Origin: Bradyrhizobium forestalis
GTDB lineage: Bacteria; Pseudomonadota; Alphaproteobacteria; Rhizobiales; Xanthobacteraceae
DNA length: 64,000 nt
NCBI RefSeq assembly: GCF_002795245.1
Contig: NZ_PGVG01000004.1
Location: forward strand, 248,001-312,000
Reading direction: 5' to 3'
Made by a program: the position numbers and the translations under genes. The stretch's first letter is position 1. The number at the start of each line of letters is the position of its first letter. Positions 24,300 through 31,805 of this stretch are shown piece by piece. The notes under the pieces were generated by a model. It saw only the letters and a list, made by a program, of their open reading frames with translations, was not told the DNA's origin and ran no database searches.

Positions 24300-26246
24300 G
24301 TGTCTCTTCCGGCCCTGACCCCGCCGCTCGCCCGCGCTTTGGCCGAGCGGAACTATGATTCACTGACCCCCGTCCAGCTCGCGGTCCTCGCCCATGAGGC
24401 CACCGGCCGCGACCTCCTGGTGTCGGCCCAGACCGGCTCCGGCAAGACCGTCGCTTACGGATTGGCCATCGCCAAGAATCTTCTTGATGATGCCGAGCAG
24501 TTCGGAGCTGCGGCAGCGCCGCTCGCCTTGATCGTGGCGCCGACCCGCGAGCTCGCGCTTCAGGTTCAGCGCGAGCTGGCCTGGCTCTACGGACATGCGG
24601 GCGGGCGCGTCGTCTCCTGCGTTGGCGGCATGGATCCGCGCCGCGAGCAGCGCGAGCTGGCCGCCGGCGCCCACATCGTCGTCGGCACGCCCGGACGGCT
24701 GTGCGATCATCTGCGCCGCGGTCGCCTCGATATCTCCGAACTCGCCGCCGTCGTGCTCGACGAGGCCGACGAGATGCTCAATCTCGGCTTTCGCGAGGAC
24801 ATGGAATTCATCCTCGAGACCACGCCGGAGACGCGCCGCACCCTGCTGTTCTCGGCGACCTTTCCGCGCGGCATCGTCGCGCTTGCCAGGCAGTATCAGC
24901 GCGACGCCTTCCGGATCGAGGTCGCCGGTGACGAGGGTGGCCACGCCGATATCGAATACCGCGCGATCCGCATCGCGCCCGCCGACGTCGAGCATGCCGT
25001 CGTCAACGTCTTGCGCTTCTACGAGGCGCCGAGCGCGCTGGTGTTTTGCAGCACGCGCGATGCCGTCAGGCATTTGCAGGCCGCGCTTTTGGAACGCGGT
25101 TTCTCCGTGGTCGCGCTATCGGGCGAGTTGACGCAGAACGAACGCACCCTGGCGCTGCAATCGCTGCGGGACGGACGCGCCCGCGTCTGCGTCGCGACGG
25201 ACGTTGCCGCCCGCGGCATCGATCTGCCGAGCCTCGACCTCGTCATTCATGCCGACCTGCCCAATGACGCCGAAGTCATGCAGCACCGCTCGGGCCGCCC
25301 CGGGCGCGCGGGCCGCAAGGGGACCAGCGTCCTTCTGGTGCCGCCGGCGCGGCGGCGGCGTGCCGAGTTGCTGCTCAATCTCTCTGGGATCGACGCGGCC
25401 TGGGGCATCGCGCCCCAGGCGGATGAAATCCGCAAGCTCGATCATGAGCGCATGAAGGACGTGCTGTTCACCGAGGAGACCGCTGCCGACGACCTCGCTC
25501 TCGCGCAGGCGCTATTGGCCGAGCGCTCGCCCGAGGACATCGCCGCCGCGCTGGCGCGCCTTTACCGTGCGCGGCTGCCGTCGCCCGAGGACATCATCGA
25601 TCCCGGCGAGCGGACCGGCCGGCCACGCGACGAGCGCGGCCGCGACAGGTTTGAAGGCGGCGGCGATCGTCCGGCCAAGCCCCGATCGAAGTCGGGGAAA
25701 GCGTCGTCGAAGCACGGCATGGCGGAGGCCAGCGTCTGGTTCCGCGCCGCGATCGGGCGACGCAAGAATGCGGAGGCGCGCTGGGTGCTGCCGATGATCT
25801 GCCGCCGCGGCGGCATCGACAAGCGCGACATCGGCGCCATCAAGATCATGGACACCACCACCGAGTTCGAGATCTCCGAGCGGGTCGCCGAATCCTTTGC
25901 GGCGAAGATCAAGCGTCCGGACAAGGAAGACAGCATCCGCATCGAGCCGATGGCGGATGCTCCGCAGCGCCCGGCGCCGGCGGAGGAGCGGTCACACGCG
26001 CCGCGTCGCGAGAGGGACGATGGCGATCATCGCGAACGCCGCGACGATCGCCCGCGCGAAGCACGTGAGTTCAAGCCACGCGGCAAGCCGCCCGGCGAGC
26101 GCGCGCCGCGATTTGACGATGCGCCGTCCTTTGGAAAGAAAAAGAAGCATCGGGACAAGCAGGGCCGCGCGGAGCCCTCGGTCACCCCGTGGCCGGTGAA
26201 GGGCGCGCCGGGAAAGAAGTCGAAGAAGAAAAAGCATCGCGGCTGA
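24300..26246 (+). CDS. DEAD-box RNA helicase, DbpA/CsdA-type
   Basis: A 648-residue helicase. Motifs in order: Q motif LTPVQLAVL, I AQTGSGKT, Ia PTRELA, Ib TPGRL, II DEAD, III SAT, IV VFCSTR, V ATDVAARGID, VI HRSGRPGRAG. After residue 440 comes a linker and a DbpA-like RNA-binding domain (WFRAAIGRRKNAEARWVLPM...RDIGAIKIMD), then a long tail of Arg, Asp and Lys that ends KKSKKKKHRG. Likely acts in ribosome assembly or RNA decay. I use the GTG at 24300: the next residues SLPALTPPLARAL match the family start, while the upstream frame does not. Confidence 0.93.
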   Translation: MSLPALTPPLARALAERNYDSLTPVQLAVLAHEATGRDLLVSAQTGSGKTVAYGLAIAKNLLDDAEQFGAAAAPLALIVAPTRELALQVQRELAWLYGHAGGRVVSCVGGMDPRREQRELAAGAHIVVGTPGRLCDHLRRGRLDISELAAVVLDEADEMLNLGFREDMEFILETTPETRRTLLFSATFPRGIVALARQYQRDAFRIEVAGDEGGHADIEYRAIRIAPADVEHAVVNVLRFYEAPSALVFCSTRDAVRHLQAALLERGFSVVALSGELTQNERTLALQSLRDGRARVCVATDVAARGIDLPSLDLVIHADLPNDAEVMQHRSGRPGRAGRKGTSVLLVPPARRRRAELLLNLSGIDAAWGIAPQADEIRKLDHERMKDVLFTEETAADDLALAQALLAERSPEDIAAALARLYRARLPSPEDIIDPGERTGRPRDERGRDRFEGGGDRPAKPRSKSGKASSKHGMAEASVWFRAAIGRRKNAEARWVLPMICRRGGIDKRDIGAIKIMDTTTEFEISERVAESFAAKIKRPDKEDSIRIEPMADAPQRPAPAEERSHAPRRERDDGDHRERRDDRPREAREFKPRGKPPGERAPRFDDAPSFGKKKKHRDKQGRAEPSVTPWPVKGAPGKKSKKKKHRG

Positions 26247-26268
26247 GCCGCCGCTGTTCAGGACGGCA

Positions 26269-26300
26269 ATGATGCCGCCGGATTGCACCGGCGGCATCAT
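26269..26300. terminator. Strong hairpin between converging genes
   Basis: Perfect 13-bp stem, arms 26269-26281 and 26288-26300 (ATGATGCCGCCGG / CCGGCGGCATCAT), with a 6-base loop. It has no T-run on either side, so it may block read-through or be a factor-dependent terminator between the helicase and the poly-glycine gene. Confidence 0.6.
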
Positions 26301-26320
26301 CTGAAAGGTCAGGTGTGAGT

Positions 26321-26614
26321 TCAGCGGCCGCCACCGCCGCCACCTCCGCCTCCGCCGCCACCGCCGCCGGCATCGCGCATCGACGAGCTATAGCGCGGGT
26401 CGGTCTGCTTCATGTAGGTCGGCGAGGTATCGAGATGGATGACGCTGGTGCGGCTTCTGCCCACATGCGGCGTTTCGACGACGATGCCGCAGCCTTCGAA
26501 GAAGGCGGTGTCGCAGCCATAGGTGCGGTACTGTGCCGCGTTGGCGCTGGTCGCGGTGAACGCGGCCGTCGCAACGCATGCAAGAAGAGCAACTTTCGAC
26601 AATGTGAGTTTCAT
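26321..26614 (-). CDS. Small secreted protein with poly-glycine C-terminus
   Basis: A 97-residue exported protein: signal peptide MKLTLSKVALLACVATAAFT with cleavage near ANA-A, a short mature domain with two cysteines (YGCDTAFFEGCGIVVETPHV) and a tail of 14 consecutive glycines closing with Arg. The Gly run is encoded by GGN repeats, a candidate slippage tract in units of three. GGAG precedes the ATG at 26614. Function is unknown. Confidence 0.8.
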   Translation of the reverse strand: MKLTLSKVALLACVATAAFTATSANAAQYRTYGCDTAFFEGCGIVVETPHVGRSRTSVIHLDTSPTYMKQTDPRYSSSMRDAGGGGGGGGGGGGGGR

Positions 26615-26740
26615 GGATCTTCTCCAGCCTCGGTTCGGCGAGACCGGAACGGCTCGCACATCCCTTCGACGGAGGCTGATCCAACCCGGTTCGAGACGGC
26701 GGTTTCACGCCCGCGTGAGCCGGGCAGTCGGGAAGGGACG

Positions 26741-27247
26741 TTACGTCGCAGCGAGGTCGCGCAGCATATAGGTCGCGCTTTCGCCATACGAGGCGAGCTT
26801 TGCACGCAGATCCGTATCCATCGTGGCGGCCCCAAAACCGAGGCGTTCCCACAGCGGCCGCGTGGCGTAGACCGAGACCAGCGCGAGCGTCGCGATGTGT
26901 GACGCGCGCGCCAGCTGCTCGATATCGGCAACATAATCGCGCGCAACGCCGCCGCGAAAACCGGGCAATACGGCGATGTCGTGCAGGTAGAGGCAATCCG
27001 CGCGATCGGGCAATTCTTGCAGGAAGCTGTTGAGCGGCGGAATCCGGTACTGCATCCAGGGATGCGTCAGTCCGTAGCCGACGATGCCTTCATCCGCGCC
27101 GAGCACGCGGCAGCCGTCCGGGTAGAGCCGCATCTTCTCCGCGAGCACCTCGGGGCGTTCAGGCAGCGCAGGATGGATGCCTGCTGCGATCGCGCTGATC
27201 GCAGGCAGGTCGGAGGTGCGCGCGGGACGCCAGTGCGTCTTGCTCAT
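26741..27247 (-). CDS. GNAT family N-acetyltransferase
   Basis: A 168-residue protein with GNAT-type layout: N-terminal THWRPARTSDLPAISAIAAG, central YLHDIAVLPGFRGGVARDYV (motif A region, with RGGVA instead of the usual R-G-x-G), and C-terminal YATRPLWERLGFGAA. The divergent acetyl-CoA loop is noted. Target unknown. It begins 57 bases downstream of the DJ-1/PfpI gene on the same strand and may be cotranscribed with it. Confidence 0.82.
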   Translation of the reverse strand: MSKTHWRPARTSDLPAISAIAAGIHPALPERPEVLAEKMRLYPDGCRVLGADEGIVGYGLTHPWMQYRIPPLNSFLQELPDRADCLYLHDIAVLPGFRGGVARDYVADIEQLARASHIATLALVSVYATRPLWERLGFGAATMDTDLRAKLASYGESATYMLRDLAAT

Positions 27248-27303
27248 GTCGATCCGTCGTTCCGTCTCGGTTGGTCCATTTATGCCGCAGCGCTGCCGTG
27301 GCG

Positions 27304-28437
27304 TCATCTCGGATATTCCAGCTGCATCGCGACGAAGTCGGCCGTGCGCGTCCCGTAGCGCGCATCGATGGCGTCAAGCGTCTGGTCCAGCGCTCGCGCC
27401 GGCGGCAGGTCAACGGCGGCCGGCGGCGTCAGCTTTGCCGGCCAGTCGGCCGCGACCTCGTCCGGCAGGATGCGAAGACCGCCGCGACTGGTCCGCGCCT
27501 CTGCCGTGGCCGCGAAGGTGAGGGCTCGCGAGCGATAGGTGCGCGACCACGCATCGGCGACAAGCGCAAGCGACACCTCGTCGAAATCAGGCGTCAGCGC
27601 GATGCCGAGTTGCTCGCGGTTCCAGAATGCGAGCGTGTTGGCGATCGCCGTCAGCGCAAAGGGGCGCGTGAACCGGAACGCCTCGCTGCGGTGGCGCGCA
27701 TCCCATTGCGCCAGACCGATGTCGCGGGCGACCGCCTCCGCCTTGGTGCGGCCGGCGATGACCTCGACCAGGGTCAGGGCCATCGGCATGGATGCGGTGA
27801 TGCCGGTCGTCGTCGCAACGCCGCGGTCGACCACCAGCCTGCGATCCGCGACATAGCTGATCGCAGAATACTTTTGTAGGTCGCGCACGGAATACCAGTG
27901 CGTGGTGGCCCGCCGGCCGTCGAGCAGGCCGGTGTTGGCAACGACCTTTGCGCCGACGCAGACGCCGATGATGATCGCACCCTTGCTGGCCTGGCTCTTG
28001 ATCCACTGTAACGCCACGGCATCGTCTTCGCGGCTCATCGCGGGCACGATCACGTAGTCGGCGCCGTCGGGATGGGCCGCATCGAACTCGGCGATGGTCG
28101 CGTGCGGCTGCACTTTCAGTGCGGGATAGAGCGCGACGGGTCCAGGCTGCGTCGCCAATGTGAGGACGTCGGCGACGTCAGCGCGCGCGAGGATGCCGTA
28201 TGGCATCAGATAGTCGGTCGTCTCGCTCATGTCGTTGATGCCGACGATGGCGATCAGGGGACGTTTGCGCTTCGGCGGCTTCAGCGCCGCAAGCGTCGCA
28301 TCGGCCTCGGCTTTGGATATCGCAGGCGCGGTTCCCGGAGCCGGCGCGCCGGGCAGCAGGAACAACCAGGTTGCGCCGATGACCGCCAGCAACGCCACGC
28401 AACCGACGCCACTCAACGCCAGAATGCGCCATGTCAT
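27304..28437 (-). CDS. Membrane-anchored DJ-1/PfpI family protein
   Basis: A 377-residue protein with one N-terminal transmembrane segment (about residues 5-27) followed by a DJ-1/PfpI (class I glutamine amidotransferase-like) domain (about 60-240). The nucleophile-elbow region GVCVGAKVVANTGLLDGRRATTHWY carries the Cys expected for this fold and the ATTHW motif typical of the AraC-type GATase1 group. No AraC helix-turn-helix follows; instead about 130 residues without a recognised domain. So this looks like the sensory half of an AraC/GATase regulator tethered to the membrane. Function is unknown. Confidence 0.82.
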   Translation of the reverse strand: MTWRILALSGVGCVALLAVIGATWLFLLPGAPAPGTAPAISKAEADATLAALKPPKRKRPLIAIVGINDMSETTDYLMPYGILARADVADVLTLATQPGPVALYPALKVQPHATIAEFDAAHPDGADYVIVPAMSREDDAVALQWIKSQASKGAIIIGVCVGAKVVANTGLLDGRRATTHWYSVRDLQKYSAISYVADRRLVVDRGVATTTGITASMPMALTLVEVIAGRTKAEAVARDIGLAQWDARHRSEAFRFTRPFALTAIANTLAFWNREQLGIALTPDFDEVSLALVADAWSRTYRSRALTFAATAEARTSRGGLRILPDEVAADWPAKLTPPAAVDLPPARALDQTLDAIDARYGTRTADFVAMQLEYPR

Positions 28438-28602
28438 GATGATGTCACCCGATCCCAATTGCTTCACGCGAGGCGGAAGCTAACTCTTGGCAACGAGATC
28501 AGGAATGACGCAGATCCGGCAAAAACGGCCATCCGCATGCGCGTTGATTTGCCCGCGCGGCGGTTCTTCTTGCGCGCGACGCCGCGCATCGGGCGGCGGA
28601 GA

Positions 28603-29157
28603 TTATCTCAGCCCCTCATACACCATCAGCCCGCGTGCGACCTGCAATTTGCGGATGGCGCGCGGCAAGAGTTTCTCGGGTTGGTGCAGATAGCGCCAGG
28701 AGGTGAGGGTGAAGGCGGAAAGCATACCGCATTCGTCGTCGAACGGCGCGAGCACGCCTGTCACGCTCACCGGCGTGTGCGGGCGGGCGTTGAAGGGCAG
28801 CAGCAATAGCTCGAGATAGGCCTTGCTGCCGTCCTCGCGCGCGGCGGTGAGGCCGGCGATGGCGCCCAGCGTCTCGTCTGCGACGATGGTCGTGATCTCC
28901 TCGATCTCGCTTCGGCTCGCAGCATCGAACAGCGCCGCAAAGCTCTGGTCCTTGAGGTCACGCCCTGCCAGCGCGCAGACGCGCGTGCCGGCGACGCGGA
29001 ACGGGAAGCCGAGATGGGGCTCGCAGGACAGCACGAAGATGTCGCCGAGCAGGCCGCGGACCGCGGCCGGATCGATGTCGGCCCTGTCAGGGGCCCGTGC
29101 AGTGCCGCGCTTCTTGTCCCAATATGCGAAGAACGCGCGGCTCGACGGATGTTTCAT
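28603..29157 (-). CDS. PAS domain protein (PAS_5 family)
   Basis: A 184-residue single-domain protein. The start RAFFAYWDKKRGTARAPDRADIDPAAVR and the sequence FRVAGTRVCALAGRDLKDQSFAALF are typical of PAS_5 (PF07310), an alphaproteobacterial family of unattached PAS-like proteins with no enzymatic domain. Its ligand and partner are unknown. The ATG at 29157 is the one that begins the family alignment. Confidence 0.85.
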   Translation of the reverse strand: MKHPSSRAFFAYWDKKRGTARAPDRADIDPAAVRGLLGDIFVLSCEPHLGFPFRVAGTRVCALAGRDLKDQSFAALFDAASRSEIEEITTIVADETLGAIAGLTAAREDGSKAYLELLLLPFNARPHTPVSVTGVLAPFDDECGMLSAFTLTSWRYLHQPEKLLPRAIRKLQVARGLMVYEGLR

Positions 29158-29308
29158 GACTGAACGCTCGCCCGGGGCGCAACCTCGAAGGGACAAACCT
29201 GTCCCGCTTCAGTGCACCCGCGATCCCTTCTGTTGTTGTGCAGGAGGGGATTTGCAGCGTCCATGCCGCAGCGGCGTTTTCGGGCCTGTTAAGGCGGTCT
29301 TTGCGTCA

Positions 29309-29323
29309 TTAACGTTAAATTAA
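29309..29323 (+). promoter_or_regulatory. CtrA-like site TTAA-N7-TTAA upstream of candidate sRNA
   Basis: TTAA at 29309-29312 and TTAA at 29320-29323 with a 7-base spacer that itself contains GTTAA. It lies just upstream of a structured, intrinsically terminated, gene-free segment. Function inferred from the motif. Confidence 0.45.
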
Positions 29324-29339
29324 CTATGCGCTTTGTGTC

Positions 29340-29530
29340 GGCCGCGCGCCTGCTATGGTGACCGCGGTCGCAAGCCTCGCCGCTTTCTCCAGGTTCTCGG
29401 CGGGGCCTGTACTTAGGGGCGTCAAACAGTTTGGTCACGGGCCGCGGGGAGGGGTGGGGATACACCTTATCTCTCCGGCCACCGGAAGACCGACATGGAC
29501 AGGCAGGGCTTTCCCAGGGCCCTGCCTTTT
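29340..29530 (+). ncRNA. Candidate structured small RNA
   Basis: About 190 bases with no convincing gene, ending in a strong intrinsic terminator. Nested pairings can be drawn: CCGCG (about 29342-29346) with CGCGG (29444-29448), GTGACC (about 29359) with GGTCAC (about 29433), and inside them GCCTCGCCG with CGGCGGGGC (9 bp with one G-U, 15-base loop, about 29376-29408). A G-quadruplex-capable segment lies at 29439-29459. The long-stem layout recalls 6S-like RNAs, but the context is not that of ssrS. Exact 5' end is a guess. Confidence 0.4.
29439..29459 (+). other. Putative G-quadruplex motif
   Basis: GGG, CCGC, GGGG, A, GGGG, T, GGGG: four G-runs with loops of 4, 1 and 1 bases, within the candidate sRNA. 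Its core is identical over 16 bases to the motif at 17599-17614. Confidence 0.45.
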
Positions 29531-29534
29531 CCTT
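29501..29534 (+). terminator. Rho-independent terminator
   Basis: Nine-bp stem (AGGCAGGGC at 29501-29509 with GCCCTGCCT at 29519-29527) and a T-rich tail TTTTCCTTTT. No protein-coding gene precedes it on this strand for more than 1 kb, which is why the upstream segment is proposed as an sRNA. Confidence 0.75.
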
Positions 29535-29550
29535 TTCAGGGACCGTCTTC

Positions 29551-29747
29551 GTGCCCCGGACGCAGCGCAGCACGTCTTCAGTGATGCGCTGCAGAGCCGG
29601 GGCCCATGTTGCGAGCTCAATTCAAGAAGAGCTGGGTCCCGGCTCTGCGGTGCGTCACTTCGTGCCGCGCCTTGTCCGGGACACGAAGATCATGTGTCCC
29701 GGACGCAGTGCAGCGCCTCAGCGATGCACTGCAGAGCCGGGACCCAG
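29551..29747. repeat. Dispersed repeat family B, copy 2 (two inverted units)
   Basis: Begins GTGCCCCGGACGCAGCGCAG and contains the 17-base motif in both orientations: CTGGGTCCCGGCTCTGC at 29632-29648 and its reverse complement at 29731-29747. The last base directly abuts the stop codon of the GIY-YIG gene. Confidence 0.8.
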
Positions 29748-30065
29748 TCAGCCAGCCAAAGCGCTCAGTTCGTCCGTCAGATCCCGCCAGTCCGAGTTGA
29801 GGTCCTCGATCAGCTTCAGCTTCCAGGCACGCCGCCAGCGCTTCAGCGAGTGCTCGCGAGCCCGTGCTTCGAGAATAGACTCATAGGTCTCGAAATAGAC
29901 GAGCAGAGTGACCCCGTACTGTTTCGTGAACCCAGGCACCAGCTTGGCCTTGTGTGCGGCCATACGGCGAGCGAGATCGTTGGTGACACCGATATAGAGG
30001 GTGCCGTTTCGTTTGCTTGCGAGGATGTAGACGAAGAAGGCGGTGTGCATCGGCGAAGCCCGCAT
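29748..30065 (-). CDS. GIY-YIG nuclease family protein
   Basis: A 105-residue single-domain GIY-YIG protein of the small YhbQ-like kind. The signature is FVYILASKRNGTLYIGVTNDL, with the catalytic-type Arg in LARRM, a conserved Glu in ARAREHSLKRW and Asn in EDLNSDW. AGGTGG lies 6 bases before the ATG at 30065; a second ATG at 30050 is possible. The gene is enclosed by perfect 17-bp inverted copies of repeat family B, one touching its stop codon, the other 42 bases upstream of its start. That makes it look like a self-contained cassette rather than a housekeeping gene. Confidence 0.9.
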   Translation of the reverse strand: MRASPMHTAFFVYILASKRNGTLYIGVTNDLARRMAAHKAKLVPGFTKQYGVTLLVYFETYESILEARAREHSLKRWRRAWKLKLIEDLNSDWRDLTDELSALAG

Positions 30066-30107
30066 GTGGAACCACCTAAAATTGCACAATTCGGGTTTGC
30101 AGCCAAT

Positions 30108-30227
30108 CTGGGTCCCGGCTCTGCGGCGGGTCACTTCATGCCGCGCCTTGTCCGGGACACGAGATCTTGGTGCCCCGGACGCAGCGCAGCACTTCTTCAG
30201 TGATGCGCTGCAGAGCCGGGGCCCATG
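30108..30227. repeat. Dispersed repeat family B, copy 3
   Basis: Starts with CTGGGTCCCGGCTCTGC (30108-30124), the exact reverse complement of the 17-mer closing copy 2, then continues through TGCCCCGGACGCAGCGCAGC to GCAGAGCCGGGGCCCATG. Together with copy 2 it brackets the GIY-YIG gene. Confidence 0.8.
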
Positions 30228-30272
30228 TCGCTGCGGTCGGAATGACCGAGTGTTTACCGCTGCCTTTTCCTT

Positions 30273-31157
30273 TTGTGCACTTGCGCAGGGACGGTAAAGG
30301 CGACTATCTCCAGTCTCGTCGCTCCGATCGCGCCCGAAAGCGAAGCTGCCTTGGATTCCCCGCAAGATTCGTCACCGAACGTGCCGGCCGTCGTTGAGGA
30401 GGCTCCGCGCGAGCCGATCCTGACGCTGCCGGCGGCGCTGACCACCTATATCGCCCTGCTGGCGCTGATCCATCTGCGGGTGCTGCTGCCGCCGGAGCTC
30501 GAGAACTGGACCATCGACGTCTTCGGCTTCATCCCGAAGCGCTACGATTCCTCGCTGCTCAATCTGCAGATCCCGGGCGGGGCGGGGGCGAAGGTCTGGA
30601 CTTTCGTCACCTATTCGCTGCTGCACGCCAATCTCACCCATCTCGGCTTCAACGTGCTGTGGCTGCTGCCGTTCGGCAGCGCGCTGGCGCGGCGTTTCGG
30701 CGCGGTCAGGTTCTTCGTCTTCCTGGCGGTGACGGCGGCGGCCGGCGCGCTCGCCCATCTCATCACCCACGAGCATGCGGTGGCGCCGATGATCGGCGCT
30801 TCGGCCTCGGTGTCGGGCGCGATGGCCGCCGCGATCCGCTTTGCCTTCGTCCGCGGCAGCTTCCTGTCGTTCAGCCGATCGGATGCCGATACCGCCGCGA
30901 AGGTTCCCGCGCTGCCGCTGTCGCGCGCGCTGCGTGACGGACGGGTGGTCGGCTTCCTCGCGGTGTGGTTCGGCGTCAACATCATCTTCGGCGTCGGCGC
31001 GATCGGCATCGATGCCGAAACCACCAGCGTCGCCTGGCAGGCGCATATCGGCGGCTTCTTCGCCGGCCTTCTGCTGTTCGCGCTGTTCGATCCCGTGCCG
31101 CGCGTGCGAAGCGATGCTGCGGATGCGTCATCACGGGACGTTTCCGACCGTGCTTGA
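30273..31157 (+). CDS. Rhomboid family intramembrane serine protease
   Basis: Six or more hydrophobic segments with rhomboid features: HANLTHLGFNVLWLLPFG (loop and helix with the conserved His and Asn), GASASVSGAMAAA (catalytic Ser in GAS, with Ala instead of the usual Gly after it) and WQAHIGGFFAG (catalytic His). A Pro/Glu-rich 45-residue N-terminus precedes the first helix. The start is unclear: the span given begins at a TTG without a ribosome binding site; TTG at 30351 or GTG at 30381 are equally possible. Cleaves membrane-protein substrates; targets unknown. Confidence 0.85.
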   Translation: MCTCAGTVKATISSLVAPIAPESEAALDSPQDSSPNVPAVVEEAPREPILTLPAALTTYIALLALIHLRVLLPPELENWTIDVFGFIPKRYDSSLLNLQIPGGAGAKVWTFVTYSLLHANLTHLGFNVLWLLPFGSALARRFGAVRFFVFLAVTAAAGALAHLITHEHAVAPMIGASASVSGAMAAAIRFAFVRGSFLSFSRSDADTAAKVPALPLSRALRDGRVVGFLAVWFGVNIIFGVGAIGIDAETTSVAWQAHIGGFFAGLLLFALFDPVPRVRSDAADASSRDVSDRA

Positions 31158-31346
31158 AGCTGTGCTTGCGGCGCGGCCCGAATTCATCCATCATTCCCAA
31201 GAAGAATGTTGCGAAGCTGCAAGCCGCTAGCGGCGATGCTTCGCAAAGCGCGCGAGCGTGAAACCCGCGCCGAAACTGTTAGTTGAAGACTCGCGAACAA
31301 GTTCGGACCGCCACAAGGCGGACGGCTCCGATTCAGGGAGGCGACA

Positions 31347-31775
31347 ATGACGGTACGTTCCATTCTCAACACCAAGGGCCACCAGATCGTGAGCGTCGAG
31401 CCAGACGTCAAGCTGGCTGCCGCGATCAAGCTGCTCGGTGAGAAGAAGATCGGCGCGGTGCTGGTGATGAACCAGAGCCGGCTCGAGGGCGTCCTGTCGG
31501 AGCGCGACATTGTGCGCGTGCTCGGCGAGCGCGGCGCTGGCGTGCTGGAGGCGCCAGTCTCGGAGGTGATGACCCGCAAGGTCGTGACCTGCAAGGAGAC
31601 CGATACCGTGGCCGAGCTCATGGAGATGATGACATCGGGCAAGTTCCGCCATCTGCCCGTGATCGACAACGGCAAGGTGGTGGGCCTGATCTCGATCGGC
31701 GACGTCGTCAAGCGCCGGGTCGAGGAATACGAGGCCGAACAGGAAGCCCTGCGCGACTACATCAAGACCGCCTGA
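31347..31775 (+). CDS. CBS domain-containing protein
   Basis: A 142-residue protein made of two CBS motifs (about residues 8-60 and 74-128), which together form one Bateman module binding adenine nucleotides. Signatures: KKIGAVLVMNQSRLEGVLSERDIVR and GKFRHLPVIDNGKVVGLISIGDVV. Stand-alone CBS proteins of this type are common in alphaproteobacteria and may sense energy charge or redox state. GGGAGG precedes the ATG. Confidence 0.92.
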   Translation: MTVRSILNTKGHQIVSVEPDVKLAAAIKLLGEKKIGAVLVMNQSRLEGVLSERDIVRVLGERGAGVLEAPVSEVMTRKVVTCKETDTVAELMEMMTSGKFRHLPVIDNGKVVGLISIGDVVKRRVEEYEAEQEALRDYIKTA

Positions 31776-31779
31776 CCGG

Positions 31780-31805
31780 CCTTACTCCGCGGCCTTACTC
31801 CGCGG
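31780..31805. repeat. 13-bp tandem duplication at the patatin stop codon
   Basis: The unit CCTTACTCCGCGG occurs twice in direct succession (31780-31792 and 31793-31805). The second copy encodes the last codons and stop of the patatin gene; the first repeats them immediately after the stop. Confidence 0.8.

Noticed and set aside
29340..29530. 6S RNA (ssrS) identity for the structured segment
   Set aside because: The nested-stem shape is suggestive, but neighbours are not the zapA/ygfA context expected and no diagnostic sequence could be confirmed by eye.
29355..30203. 282-codon plus-strand frame across the sRNA candidate and repeats
   Set aside because: It spans a terminator, two repeat copies and the antisense of the GIY-YIG gene, so it is an artefact of GC-rich DNA.
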